A stretch of DNA of 64,000 nucleotides from Solimonas aquatica (GCF_900111015.1 NZ_FOFS01000003.1:1-64000); one strand, 5' to 3'. Counted from the first letter of the stretch, positions 1 to 10,527 are shown. Numbers and translations are program-made. Notes: a model not told the origin generated them from the sequence alone.

Positions 1-21
1 CTCGCCGAACCATGTTGACTT

Positions 22-42
22 GTCGGAGCTTCGAATCCTTCC
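22..42 (+). other. tRNA-Arg T-arm-like fragment
   Basis: These 21 bases match the T-arm of the nearby tRNA-Arg at 20 of 21 positions, but on the opposite strand. The single difference turns the conserved G before the TTCGAAT loop into C and breaks the top T-stem pair. A GCGCCA, as at the 3' end of the tRNA-Arg, follows at 54-59 after unrelated bases. It is either the decayed end of a tRNA-derived remnant or the 3' part of a tRNA-like gene cut by the window edge. Confidence 0.4.
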
Positions 43-62
43 CTCCAGCCTTTGCGCCAACG

Positions 63-90
63 AAAAAAGCCCCGCGTTTAGCGAGGCTTC
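63..90 (-). terminator. rho-independent terminator after the tRNA pair
   Basis: On the minus strand a 9-bp stem (AAGCCTCGC with GCGGGGCTT, one T-G wobble) and a TAAAC loop are followed by a run of T. It lies 13 bases past the 3' end of tRNA-Arg and would end the tRNA-Ser/tRNA-Arg transcript. Confidence 0.75.
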
Positions 91-103
91 GTTCTATATC
101 AAA

Positions 104-180
104 TGGCGCGCCCGGAAGGATTCGAACCTCCGACCCCCAAGTTCGTAGCCTGGTGCTCTATCCAGCTGAGCTACGGGCGC
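104..180 (-). tRNA. tRNA-Arg (anticodon ACG)
   Basis: The reverse complement folds as a complete 77-nt cloverleaf. The acceptor arms GCGCCCG and CGGGCGC pair, the anticodon loop CTACGAA gives ACG, and the T-loop is TTCGAAT. The CCA end is encoded. ACG (read as ICG after deamination) decodes CGU, CGC and CGA. It lies downstream of tRNA-Ser on the same strand, and the two probably share a transcript. Confidence 0.97.
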
Positions 181-209
181 GCACTAACTGAAAAACGGTA
201 TTACTAAAG

Positions 210-301
210 TGGCGGAGTGAGAGGGATTCGAACCCTCGATACGGTTTTAGCCATATACGCCCTTAGCAGGGGCGCGCCTTCGTCCACTCGGCCATCACTC
301 C
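210..301 (-). tRNA. tRNA-Ser (anticodon GCT)
   Basis: The reverse complement is a 92-nt class II tRNA. Acceptor arms GGAGTGA and TCACTCC pair, the anticodon loop CTGCTAA gives GCT, a long variable arm is present, and CCA is encoded. It decodes AGC and AGU. csrA / tRNA-Ser(GCT) / tRNA-Arg(ACG) is a familiar order in gammaproteobacteria. Confidence 0.97.
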
Positions 302-371
302 GGGACTGCAAGGCCGAGCGACCGCCCGGCTCACTCTCCATCGCCTGCCGGTCCGGCCTGCGAGGGGCGCA

Positions 372-400
372 ATTCTAACGGCGAGTTTCGGCAAGGTAAA
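372..400 (-). promoter_or_regulatory. sigma-70 promoter for tRNA-Ser/tRNA-Arg
   Basis: On the minus strand TTTACC (400-395) and TAGAAT (377-372) are separated by exactly 17 bases, and the -10 is followed by a GC-rich TGCGCCCC. The predicted start near 365 is about 64 bases before mature tRNA-Ser. A GC-rich discriminator is typical of stringently controlled stable-RNA promoters. Confidence 0.65.
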
Positions 401-465
401 GCAAAACTTCGCAATTCTTTGGCATGCCGGCGATGTGGACAGACGCCGGCTGCCGAGCCGTCGGA

Positions 466-660
466 TCAAGCGGCAGCGGAGACCTCGTCGTCGTGGTCGG
501 ACTGCTTGATGCGCTCGAAAATTTCTTCGCGATGCACCGTGATGTTGCGCGGCGCCTTGACGCCGATCCGCACCTGGTTGCCTTTGATGCCCAGCACCGT
601 GACGACGATGTCATCGCCGATCATCACGGTCTCTCCTACTCGCCTCGTTAATATCAGCAT
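466..660 (-). CDS. csrA: carbon storage regulator CsrA
   Basis: This is a 64-residue RNA-binding global regulator that, in the family, binds GGA motifs in mRNA leaders and changes translation and stability of carbon-storage, motility and biofilm transcripts. The N-terminus [15 protein letters not shown] and the [18 protein letters not shown] core are those of CsrA; the last ten residues are a variable acidic tail. The start is supported by GGGGAGGG a few bases upstream, a sequence that itself contains GGA and could allow autoregulation. A possible -10 (TATGAT, minus 740-735) lies about 75 bases upstream. A 7-bp inverted repeat (426-432/444-450) follows the gene but lacks a T run. Confidence 0.98.
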   Translation of the reverse strand: MLILTRRVGETVMIGDDIVVTVLGIKGNQVRIGVKAPRNITVHREEIFERIKQSDHDDEVSAAA

Positions 661-861
661 GGCTTGCCCTCCCCAGCCCGCCTGGCGTTCTTCCCGTGAA
701 CGCTTGATGTGGGCAATGCATTTTGCCCAAGCCCATCATACACCCAAGGTGTTGTCGCACCGCTAGCCGGATCGTGGCGGTTTGTGACTAGGGTAAAGTC
801 TTACTGCCTTGCGGCCGTATTGCGCCGCGCCAGACCCGTCCGGGAGCTCAAGGACTTGAAC

Positions 862-1566
862 GTGGAACCCCTGATTTTGATCACCGGCGCCTCGCAGGGC
901 ATCGGCGCCGCCCTGGCCCTGGAGTTTGTCCGCCGCCTGCAGCGTCCGCGGCTGGCCCTGGTGGCGCGATCGGCCACGCACTTGCAGGCGGTGCGGGCGA
1001 GCCTGCCGGCCAGCTGCGAGTCCGCCTGTTTTGTGGCGGATGTGGCCGATCCGGAGCAGGTGGCGGCCATGGCGGCAGCGGTGCAGCAGCGCTTCGGCAC
1101 GCCGGATGTGCTGGTCAACAATGCCGGCTTCTGGCGCGGTGGCAGCGCCGAGACCATGCCGGTGGCGGAGTTCAGCGCCGTGGTGCAGACCAATCTGGTG
1201 GGCCTGTATGCGGTGACGCATGCTTTCCTGCCGGCGATGATCGCGCGCGGCAGCGGCGATATCTTCAACATGTCTTCCACCGCCGGCCTGATCGGTCTGC
1301 CCGGCAATGCCGCGTATGCCGCCGCCAAGCACGGCGTCACCGGCCTGTCCAAGGTGCTGCGCGCCGAGCTGCTCGACAAGGGCATCCGCGTCTGCTGCGT
1401 GCATCCGGGGCCGACGCTGTCGCCGTCCTGGGACGGCACGGGCGTGCCGGCGGAGCGGCTGATGCCCACCGAGGACGTGGCGCGCGCCTTCGTCGATATC
1501 TACCAGCTGTCGCGCAACACCGTGGTGGAAGAGATCGTGCTGCGTCCGCAGCGTGGCGACATCTGA
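862..1566 (+). CDS. short-chain dehydrogenase/reductase (SDR) family oxidoreductase
   Basis: This is a 234-residue classical SDR, a cytosolic NAD(P)-dependent oxidoreductase of unknown substrate. Visible motifs are the cofactor-binding TGASQGIG at the N-terminus, NNAG in the middle, the catalytic Ser in NMSSTAG, and the YxxxK pair in YAAAK, followed by a PG motif. The GTG at 862 is chosen because AAGGA lies 7 bases upstream and the Rossmann fold begins at once after it; the frame is open further upstream to 709, but those residues look unrelated to the family. It stands alone between csrA and the convergent glgP and shares a bidirectional terminator with the latter. Confidence 0.85.
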   Translation: MEPLILITGASQGIGAALALEFVRRLQRPRLALVARSATHLQAVRASLPASCESACFVADVADPEQVAAMAAAVQQRFGTPDVLVNNAGFWRGGSAETMPVAEFSAVVQTNLVGLYAVTHAFLPAMIARGSGDIFNMSSTAGLIGLPGNAAYAAAKHGVTGLSKVLRAELLDKGIRVCCVHPGPTLSPSWDGTGVPAERLMPTEDVARAFVDIYQLSRNTVVEEIVLRPQRGDI

Positions 1567-1572
1567 TGAAAA

Positions 1573-1599
1573 AAAGGGCGCTGTTGTGCAGCGCCCTTT
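1573..1599. terminator. bidirectional terminator between SDR gene and glgP
   Basis: A perfect 11-bp stem (AAAGGGCGCTG / CAGCGCCCTTT) with a 5-base loop sits between two convergent genes. The minus strand reads into seven T, the plus strand into TTTCTC, so it serves glgP well and the SDR gene less strongly. Confidence 0.88.
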
Positions 1600-1623
1600 C
1601 TCTTGCGGCCTGCAGTACTTGCC

Positions 1624-4152
<2,529 letters not shown>

Positions 4153-4452
4153 GATGCTTTCTCCTCCCAAACACACCGGTTCGGTGCCCGCCACTATGCG
4201 CAATTTTCGTGCACATTTTCAGCGCTGCCGCGCCTGCGTCGGGACGGGGCCGGGCCCGATTCGCTTTTGCGCCGAGAAAGAAGGGCTTATCCCGGATGGC
4301 CGGGCGGGGCCTGGAATCGGGACATGGCCTGGAGGCGCGGGGCTTGCGCCCACACCGGTGCGGATTGATGGCAGTCAAGGCTGCCGGCGCGAGGCTCGCC
4401 GATGCTGAGTCCGCTTCCCCACGTGCAGACGCGAGCTTTCGGAGAGCCCAGG
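4153..4452. promoter_or_regulatory. 300-bp divergent region between glgP and haemoglobin gene
   Basis: The region carries the glgP promoter on the minus strand: CATAGT at 4198-4193 followed by GGCGGG, giving a predicted 5' leader of about 34 bases that ends in the GGGAGGAG ribosome site. The remainder is GC-rich with no convincing ORF. A promoter for the haemoglobin gene must lie here but no clear -35/-10 pair was found. Confidence 0.5.
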
Positions 4453-4857
4453 ATGTCGCAGCAGATGCCAGAACAGGCCGAGCGGAAAAATTTCTACGAG
4501 GCCATCGGCGGCGCGCCGGCGATTGCGGCCATGGTCGAGCAGTTCTACCAGCGCGTGCTCGCCGACCCGGAGCTGAAGGATTTCTTCACCGGGGTGCCCA
4601 TGGACCGCCTGCGCAAGATGCAGTGCGAATTCTTCAGCGCCGCCCTGGGCGGGCCGGAGCTCTACAAGGGCCGGGTGATCGCCCATGCGCACCAGCGCCT
4701 GCCCATCGAGCGCAAGCACTTCCAGCGCTTCGTCGATCACCTGTTCGAAACCCTGGCCGGCTTTTCCCTGAGCGAGCAGGACCGCTACGAAATCATCGCC
4801 CGCATCAATCTCTACGCCGAGGATGTGATCGGCGTGGGCGCCGACTTCGGCGACTGA
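4453..4857 (+). CDS. group I truncated haemoglobin
   Basis: This is a 134-residue 2-on-2 haem protein, expected in the cytosol and usually tied to O2 binding or NO/redox chemistry. The family pattern is complete: LYEAIGG-like FYEAIGG near residue 14, the distal Phe31-Tyr32 pair, ALGGP at about 64-68, and the proximal histidine H89 in ERKHFQRF. The ATG at 4453 is preferred over an in-frame ATG 17 codons upstream because GGAGA precedes it by 7 bases. It is convergent with bioA with 8 bases between stops. The partner reductase and physiological role cannot be read from the context. Confidence 0.92.
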   Translation: MSQQMPEQAERKNFYEAIGGAPAIAAMVEQFYQRVLADPELKDFFTGVPMDRLRKMQCEFFSAALGGPELYKGRVIAHAHQRLPIERKHFQRFVDHLFETLAGFSLSEQDRYEIIARINLYAEDVIGVGADFGD

Positions 4858-4865
4858 ACGCCGCC

Positions 4866-6248
4866 TCAGTCCCGCGTCGCCAGGCGGATGCCCTCGGTGG
4901 CCACCTGGCACATGCGCTCCACTTCCTTGGGCGTGATCACATAGGGCGGCATGAAGTAGATGACATTGCCCAGCGGCCGCAGCAGCACGCCCTGTTCCAG
5001 CGCGTATTGATAGACGCGCAGGCCGCGGCGCTCGGCGGCCGGGTAGGGCTCGCGGCTGCGTGCGTTCTTCGCCATCTCGATGGCCAGGATCATGCCCTGC
5101 TGACGCACCTCGGCCACCTTCGGATGCTGACGCAGTTCTTCGGTGCGTGACCACATCAGCTGCGTGAGCACGCGATTGGTGGCCAGCACGCGGGTCTCCT
5201 CGAACAGGTCCAGGGTCGCCAGCGCGGCGCGGCAGGCGAGCGGGTTGCCGGTGTAGGAATGCGAGTGCAGGAAGGCTTTCTGTGCCTTGTGCTCGGCATA
5301 GAAGGCTTCGTAGATGTGCTCGCGCGTCAGCGTCACCGCCAGCGGCAGGGTGCCGCCGGTGATGCCTTTGGACAGGCACATGAAGTCGGGCGTGATGCCG
5401 GGCTGTGCATCGCGATCATGGCTCGGCGGCGGCGCCCAGTCGCAGGCGAACAGGCGCCCGGTGCGGCCGAAGCCCACCGCGATCTCGTCGGCGATCAGAT
5501 GCACGCCGTAGCGATCGCAGGCCTCGCGCAGCAGGGTGAGATAGAGCGGGTGATACATGCGCATGCCGCCGGCGCATTGCACCAGGGGCTCGATGATCAC
5601 CGCGCAGGTCTCGTGCGCATGGCGCTGCAGGGCCTGATCCAGGTGCCAGAACTGGCGGCGCGTGTAGTCTTCCCAGGACTCGCCGGCGCCGCGCACATAG
5701 CAGTCCGGCGAGGGTACGTGGATGGGCTGCAGCAGCAGCGGCGCGTAGGTGTCGCGGTACATGCTGGGGCCGCCCATGGCCAGGGCGCCGAGGGTCTCGC
5801 CGTGATAGCTGTTCTCCAGGGCGATGAAGCGGGTCTTCTGCGTCTGACCCTGATTGCGCCAGTAGTGAAAGCTCATCTTCAGCGCCACCTCCACCGCCGC
5901 CGAGCCGTTGTCGGCGTAGAAGCAGCGCGACAATCCCGGCGGTGCGAGCCTGAGCAGACGCTCGGCCAGCTCCACCGCCGGCGCATGCGTGAAGCCCGCC
6001 AGCAGCACGTGGTCCAGCTCGTCGAGCTGGGCCTTCAGCGCGTTGACGATGTAGGGATGACGGTGGCCGAAGATATTGGTCCACCAGGAACTGATCGCAT
6101 CCAGGTAGCGCTTGTTCTCGAAGTCCTCCAGCCACACGCCCTCGGCCGACTTCACCGGAATCAGCGGCAGCCATTCGTGGTCCTGCATCTGGGTGCAGGG
6201 ATGCCAGACGTGCGCCAGCGAGCGCTGCCTATAGTCTTCGTTGCTCAT
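4866..6248 (-). CDS. bioA: adenosylmethionine--8-amino-7-oxononanoate aminotransferase (DAPA synthase)
   Basis: This 460-residue class III aminotransferase converts KAPA to DAPA with SAM as amino donor in biotin synthesis. The N-terminus HVWHPCTQMQDH, the SSWWTNIFGHRHP segment, the ADNGSAAVEVALKM cofactor region and the PLP lysine in CLSKGITGG are all typical of BioA. Length is slightly above the usual 420-430. It stands alone rather than in a bio operon. A BirA operator was looked for upstream and not convincingly found; only a short AACAA-G-TTGTT palindrome (6320-6330) is present. Confidence 0.96.
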   Translation of the reverse strand: MSNEDYRQRSLAHVWHPCTQMQDHEWLPLIPVKSAEGVWLEDFENKRYLDAISSWWTNIFGHRHPYIVNALKAQLDELDHVLLAGFTHAPAVELAERLLRLAPPGLSRCFYADNGSAAVEVALKMSFHYWRNQGQTQKTRFIALENSYHGETLGALAMGGPSMYRDTYAPLLLQPIHVPSPDCYVRGAGESWEDYTRRQFWHLDQALQRHAHETCAVIIEPLVQCAGGMRMYHPLYLTLLREACDRYGVHLIADEIAVGFGRTGRLFACDWAPPPSHDRDAQPGITPDFMCLSKGITGGTLPLAVTLTREHIYEAFYAEHKAQKAFLHSHSYTGNPLACRAALATLDLFEETRVLATNRVLTQLMWSRTEELRQHPKVAEVRQQGMILAIEMAKNARSREPYPAAERRGLRVYQYALEQGVLLRPLGNVIYFMPPYVITPKEVERMCQVATEGIRLATRD

Positions 6249-6414
6249 GGTTCAAGTGATCCGGTCGCCTGGTCGCGGCCATCCATCGTATGCCGTAGAC
6301 AGGACTGCAGGGTTTTCATAACAAGTTGTTCGCAATTGTAACGGCCAGCCCGCGCCGGCTCGCGGCGCTCCTAAAGTGGCGGTGCTCACCCTTTCGGACC
6401 TGCAGGCCAAGCTC
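6249..6414. promoter_or_regulatory. divergent promoter region, bioA / dioxygenase-like gene
   Basis: The centre is AT-richer than its surroundings and holds an AACAA-G-TTGTT palindrome at 6320-6330. On the plus strand a -10-like TAAAGT (6372-6377) is followed by GGCGGT. That would place the transcript start near 6384 and supports the ATG at 6415 rather than the GTG at 6376 as the dioxygenase start. Confidence 0.4.
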
Positions 6415-7224
6415 ATGAACTCAGCACCCAAACCCGATGCGCTGCTGGATCGCCGTTCGGCCCTGGGGCTGATGGGCGGCAGCTTGTATGCGCTGCTGAT
6501 GGCGGCCTGCAGCGGCGGTTCGGATTCCACGGACAGCAGCACGAGCGGCAGTACCAGCAGTACGGATTCGAGCAGCGGCTCCAGCGCCAGCTGCAGCGAG
6601 GTGCCGGAGGAAACCGGCGGCCCGTACCCGGCCGATGGTTCGCAGTCCGGCGTCACCAATGTCCTGGCCAATGCCAATGTGGTCCGCCGCGATATCCGCG
6701 GCAACATCGGCGGCGGCAGCGTGCAGGCCGGTCTGCCGCTGAGCCTCACCATCACCCTGGAGAATCTCAGCGCCAGCTGCGCGGCGCTGCGCAATGCCGC
6801 CGTCTACATCTGGCACTGCAATGCCGATGGCGAGTACTCGGTGTACAACACCAGCGGCAACGGCAACCACAGCGCCGACACCTTTCTGCGCGGCGTGCAG
6901 ATCAGCGACAGCAGCGGCCAGGTGACGTTCACCACGATCTACCCGGGCCGCTACACCGGCCGCGCCACGCACATCCATGTCGAGGTCTACAGCGACAGCA
7001 GCTTCAGCACCCTGCTCAAGACCACACAGTTCGCTTTCACCGATAGCGTCAATGAGGCGGTCTATGCCGCCGACGGCGACTACGCCGAAAGCCAGGCCAC
7101 CAGCGAGACCAAGAACGCCCGCGACAGTGTGTTCAGCGACGGCTATGAGCAGGAGCTGCTGACGTTGTCGGGCAATGCCACGAGCGGCTACACGGCCAGC
7201 ATCACCATCGGCGTGGTGGCCTGA
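6415..7224 (+). CDS. exported intradiol ring-cleavage dioxygenase-like lipoprotein
   Basis: This 269-residue protein resembles the catalytic barrel of intradiol (protocatechuate 3,4-type) dioxygenases, which use non-haem Fe(III) held by two Tyr and two His. The signature EETGGPYPADG, a WHCNADGEYSVY segment (first Tyr), and IYPGRYTGRATHIHVEV (second Tyr and both His) are present, so all four ligands appear kept. The N-terminus has a twin-arginine motif (DRRSALG), a hydrophobic stretch and a lipobox ending AAC, then a Ser/Thr/Gly-rich linker, predicting Tat export and lipid anchoring. The extracellular location is atypical for aromatic catabolism, and the substrate is unknown. It converges on argA with 9 bases between stops. 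Confidence 0.85.
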   Translation: MNSAPKPDALLDRRSALGLMGGSLYALLMAACSGGSDSTDSSTSGSTSSTDSSSGSSASCSEVPEETGGPYPADGSQSGVTNVLANANVVRRDIRGNIGGGSVQAGLPLSLTITLENLSASCAALRNAAVYIWHCNADGEYSVYNTSGNGNHSADTFLRGVQISDSSGQVTFTTIYPGRYTGRATHIHVEVYSDSSFSTLLKTTQFAFTDSVNEAVYAADGDYAESQATSETKNARDSVFSDGYEQELLTLSGNATSGYTASITIGVVA

Positions 7225-7233
7225 AGGCCGTTG

Positions 7234-8550
7234 CTACAGATCCTTGATCAGCACCAGGGAGCCACGCTGGTAGTTGTAGAGCTTCTGGCGCTGCGCGGGC
7301 AGCTCCTCGGGCGTGGCCTGGCGAAAGCCGTGCTCGATGAACCAGTGCGGCGTGTGCGTGGTGAGACTGAACAGGCGCTTGAGGCCCTGCGCGCGCGCCT
7401 CGGCCTCCACGCGCTTGAGCAGGGCGGCGGCGCGGCCGGCGCGGCGGTAGTCGGCATGCACGGCCACGCAGGCCAGCTCGCCGGCGGCGTCTTCGGTAAA
7501 CGGAATCAGCGCGCAGCAGGCGATCACCAGACCGTCGCGCACGATCACATTGAAGCGCTCGATCTCCAGTTCCAGCTGCTCGCGCGAGCGCGGCACCAGC
7601 ACGCCCTGTTGTTCCAGGGGCGCGATCAGCGCCAGCACTCCGCCCACGTCCTCGATGCTGGCATCGCGCGTGGCCTCGTACTCGGCGTCGGCATAAAGCA
7701 TCAGGCCCATGCCGTCGCGGGTGTAGAGCTCGCGCAGCAGCGCGCCGTCCTGATGGCCCACCAGATGCACGCGCGTCACGCCGCCGCGCGTCGCCGCCAG
7801 CGCCGCGCTCAGATAGGTGCGGTCGATGGCGCTGAGCGTGGCGCCGGCCAGCAGCTGTTCGCCCTGCGCCTGCGAGAGCTGGCCGACATCGCCGGTGCCT
7901 TCGGCCAGGCGCCACTGCGCCGGCTCGGTGGGCGTGACGAACACCAGCTTGTCGGCGCCGATGGCGCTGGCCACGGCGGTGGCGAGGTCTTCGGCGCGCA
8001 GATTGAAGATCTCGCCGGTGGGCGAGTAGCCGATGGGCGAGAGCAGGGCGAGGCGGTCCTGCTCCAGCTCGCGACGGATGGACTCGGCGTCCACGCGCCG
8101 CACCTCGCCGGTGTAGAGATGATCCACGCCCTGGCGCACGCCCACCGGCCGCGCCGTCACCCAGTTGCCGCCGGCCACGCGGATGCGCGCGCCGCCCATG
8201 GAAGTGGAGGCCAGCGAGGTGGAGAGCTTGGCCTCGATGTCCATGCGCAGGCTGCCGGCGGCTTCCTTCACGCAGTCCAGGGCGGCGCGGTCGGTGACAC
8301 GCAGATCGCCCACGTAGCGCGGGCTGAGATTGCGGGCCTTCATGCGCGCATCGATCTGCGGACGCACGCCGTGCACCAGCACCAGCTTCACGCCCAGGCT
8401 GTGCAGCAGGGCGATGTCGAAGAGCAGCTGTTCGAAATCCGGGCGCTCGGCGGCCTCGCCGCCAAAGGCGACCACGAACACGCTGCCGTTGTGGGCATGC
8501 ACGTAGGGGGCGCTGCCACGCAGCACGGAGACGAAGTCGGAGGCATTCAT
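7234..8550 (-). CDS. argA: amino-acid N-acetyltransferase (N-acetylglutamate synthase)
   Basis: This 438-residue enzyme makes N-acetylglutamate, the first step of arginine synthesis. An amino-acid-kinase-like N-domain (residues about 1-280, with VVAFGGEAAE and KLVLVHGVRPQI) is followed by a GNAT acetyltransferase domain (about 290-438, with ACVAVHADYRRAGRAAALL). The start ATG at 8550 has no Shine-Dalgarno; instead TATAAT ends 6 bases before it, predicting a leaderless mRNA. The same frame stays open on the antisense of pepP and the hydroxylase up to 11673, but that extension is a GC-driven shadow. Feedback by arginine is expected from the family. Confidence 0.95.
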   Translation of the reverse strand: MNASDFVSVLRGSAPYVHAHNGSVFVVAFGGEAAERPDFEQLLFDIALLHSLGVKLVLVHGVRPQIDARMKARNLSPRYVGDLRVTDRAALDCVKEAAGSLRMDIEAKLSTSLASTSMGGARIRVAGGNWVTARPVGVRQGVDHLYTGEVRRVDAESIRRELEQDRLALLSPIGYSPTGEIFNLRAEDLATAVASAIGADKLVFVTPTEPAQWRLAEGTGDVGQLSQAQGEQLLAGATLSAIDRTYLSAALAATRGGVTRVHLVGHQDGALLRELYTRDGMGLMLYADAEYEATRDASIEDVGGVLALIAPLEQQGVLVPRSREQLELEIERFNVIVRDGLVIACCALIPFTEDAAGELACVAVHADYRRAGRAAALLKRVEAEARAQGLKRLFSLTTHTPHWFIEHGFRQATPEELPAQRQKLYNYQRGSLVLIKDL

Positions 8551-8622
8551 GAGCGGATTATAGGCGCGGCTGGGGGGTTTCTCCCGGGATGGGGTGGTGC
8601 AGCGCCGCCCTATAATGGCGCC
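8551..8622. promoter_or_regulatory. paired divergent promoters, each 6 bases from a start codon
   Basis: The minus strand reads TATAAT-CCGCTC-ATG into argA (-10 at 8562-8557). The plus strand reads TATAAT-GGCGCC-ATG into the ygfB-family gene (-10 at 8611-8616). Both -10 hexamers match consensus perfectly, and neither gene has a ribosome-binding site. With the usual 6-8 base distance from -10 to start, transcription would begin at or within a base of each ATG. No good -35 was seen on either side. Confidence 0.7.
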
Positions 8623-9186
8623 ATGTCCACTGTCATTGCTTACGACCAACTCGCCGAGGTTCTGGCGCGCATCGGCTATGCCGAAGCTGCCGCCGAGTTC
8701 CACGGCAGCCTCTGCGGCGCACTGTGCCTGCAGCCGCCCGAAAACATCGATCTGCTGCGCCTGCTGGAGCCGGGGGATGCCCCGCCGCCGGCCGACGGCG
8801 AAACCCGCGCTGCGCTGGAGACCCTGCGCAGCGAGGCGGTGGGCGCGCTGCAGGACAGCGAGATGGTGTTCAGTCCGCTGCTGCCCGACGACGAGGTGGC
8901 GCTGGTGCCGCGCGTGCGCGCCCTGGTGTCCTGGTGCGAAGGCTTTCTCTACGGTCTGGCCAGCCAGCAGGCCCTGGCTTACGACAAGCTTTCCGAAGAG
9001 GCGCGCGAGATCCTGCGCGACTTCACCGAGTTCACGCAGGCGGCGGTCGGCGATGAGGATCCCGACATCGAGGAAAGCGCCTATGCCGAACTGGTGGAAT
9101 ACGTGCGCGTCGGGGCACAGCTGGTTTACATGGAACTGCACCCGCGTCCGACCCTGGACCCGGCCGAGTCGCGGCATCTGCACTGA
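8623..9186 (+). CDS. UPF0149 (YgfB/YecA) family protein
   Basis: This 187-residue acidic protein matches the YgfB-like family, whose role is not fully settled. Typical features are the N-terminal AEFHGSLCGALC motif and the central VSWCEGFLYGL motif, then an acidic stretch and EYVRVGAQLVYMEL near the end. The order UPF0149, pepP, FAD hydroxylase is as in E. coli ygfB-pepP-ubiH. It begins the operon, with 6 bases to pepP, and appears to be translated from a leaderless transcript. Confidence 0.9.
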   Translation: MSTVIAYDQLAEVLARIGYAEAAAEFHGSLCGALCLQPPENIDLLRLLEPGDAPPPADGETRAALETLRSEAVGALQDSEMVFSPLLPDDEVALVPRVRALVSWCEGFLYGLASQQALAYDKLSEEAREILRDFTEFTQAAVGDEDPDIEESAYAELVEYVRVGAQLVYMELHPRPTLDPAESRHLH

Positions 9187-9192
9187 GGGCCT

Positions 9193-10527
9193 ATGAACGC
9201 TCCCCTGTCGAAGGAACACGCGCGTCGCCGCGCCGAGCTGATGCGGCGCATCGGCCGAAGTGGTGTGGCGATCATCCCCGCCGCGCGCGAGGTGATCCGC
9301 GCCCGCGACACGCATTACCGCTTCCGGCAGGATGCCGACTTCTTCTACCTCACCGGCTTCACCGAGCCCGAGGCGGTGGCGGTGCTGGCGCCGGGCCGGC
9401 GGGTGGACGGACGCAAGGCCGAGTTCGTGATGTTCGTGCGGCCGCGCAATGCCGAGCGCGAGATCTGGGACGGTCGTCGCGCCGGCCCGCAAGGCGCGCG
9501 CAAGCGTTACGGTGCCGACGAGGCCTACGACATCGACGAGTTCGAAACGCGCCTGGGCGCGCTGCTCGCCGGCCGCGAGCGCGTGCACTACACCCTGGGC
9601 GAGCACGGCGGCTGGGACGCCAAGATCACCGCCTGCGTGCGCCACATCCGCGAGATTTCGCGGCGCGGCGCGGCGGCGCCCGAGGAATTCGTGGCCCTGG
9701 AATCCAGCCTGCACGAGATGCGTCTGCACAAGAGCGCCGCCGAGCTGAAAACCCTGGCGCGCGCCTGCGAGATCAGCGCCGAGGCGCATTGCATCGCCAT
9801 GCGCAAATCCGCGCCCGGCGTCTACGAATGGCAGCTGGCGGCGGAGATCGAATACCACTTCGCGCGCCACGATATGCAGCCGGGTTACGGCAGCATCGTC
9901 GGCACCGGCGAGAACGCCTGCATCCTCCACTACGTGGAAAACCGCAGCGCGCTGAAGGCCGGTGATCTGGTGCTGATCGATGCCGGCGGCGAGCTGGAAG
10001 GCTATACCGCCGACATCACGCGCAGCTATCCGGCCAGCGGCAGGTTCAGCGCCGCGCAGCAGGCCGTGTACGAGGTGGTGCTGGCCGCCAACAAGGCGGC
10101 GATCAAGACGCTCAAGATCGGCGAGTCGGTGGGCAAGCCGCACGAGGTCGCCACGCGCGTGCTGACCGAGGGCATGGTCGAGCTGGGCCTGCTCAAGGGC
10201 AAGCCGGCGGACCTGGTCAAGGCCGGCATGCACCGGCAGTTCTTCATGCACGGCACCGGTCACTGGCTGGGCATGGATGTGCATGACGTGGGCCGCTACA
10301 AGCTCGAAGACCAGTACCGGCGCTTCGAGGACGGCATGGTGATGACCGTGGAGCCGGGGCTGTACATCGCGCCGGGCAGCAAGAACGTGCCGGAAAAATA
10401 CTGGGGCATCGGCATCCGCATCGAGGATGATGTGGTGGTCACCCCGCAGGGCCCGCGCGTGCTCACCGGCGGTGTGCCCAAGGACGTGCGCGAGATCGAA
10501 AAGCTGATGGCGGCGAGCCGGCAGTAG
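9193..10527 (+). CDS. pepP: Xaa-Pro aminopeptidase
   Basis: This 444-residue M24B metallopeptidase removes N-terminal residues that precede proline. The N-terminal domain (about 1-175) has FRQDADFFYLTGF; the pita-bread domain carries the dinuclear metal ligands in LIDAGGE, YTADITR, the FFMHGTGHWLGMDVHD histidine region, MTVEPGLYI and GIGIRIEDDVVVT. All five ligands are present. Length fits E. coli PepP (441). It is the second gene of the ygfB-like operon. Confidence 0.96.
   Translation: MNAPLSKEHARRRAELMRRIGRSGVAIIPAAREVIRARDTHYRFRQDADFFYLTGFTEPEAVAVLAPGRRVDGRKAEFVMFVRPRNAEREIWDGRRAGPQGARKRYGADEAYDIDEFETRLGALLAGRERVHYTLGEHGGWDAKITACVRHIREISRRGAAAPEEFVALESSLHEMRLHKSAAELKTLARACEISAEAHCIAMRKSAPGVYEWQLAAEIEYHFARHDMQPGYGSIVGTGENACILHYVENRSALKAGDLVLIDAGGELEGYTADITRSYPASGRFSAAQQAVYEVVLAANKAAIKTLKIGESVGKPHEVATRVLTEGMVELGLLKGKPADLVKAGMHRQFFMHGTGHWLGMDVHDVGRYKLEDQYRRFEDGMVMTVEPGLYIAPGSKNVPEKYWGIGIRIEDDVVVTPQGPRVLTGGVPKDVREIEKLMAASRQ

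Noticed and set aside
426-450. 7-bp inverted repeat behind csrA as a terminator
   Set aside because: No T run follows on the minus strand, so it was not listed as a terminator.
6249-6414. BirA (biotin) operator before bioA
   Set aside because: No pair of TTGTAAAC / GTTTACAA half-sites at the proper distance; only a short unrelated palindrome.
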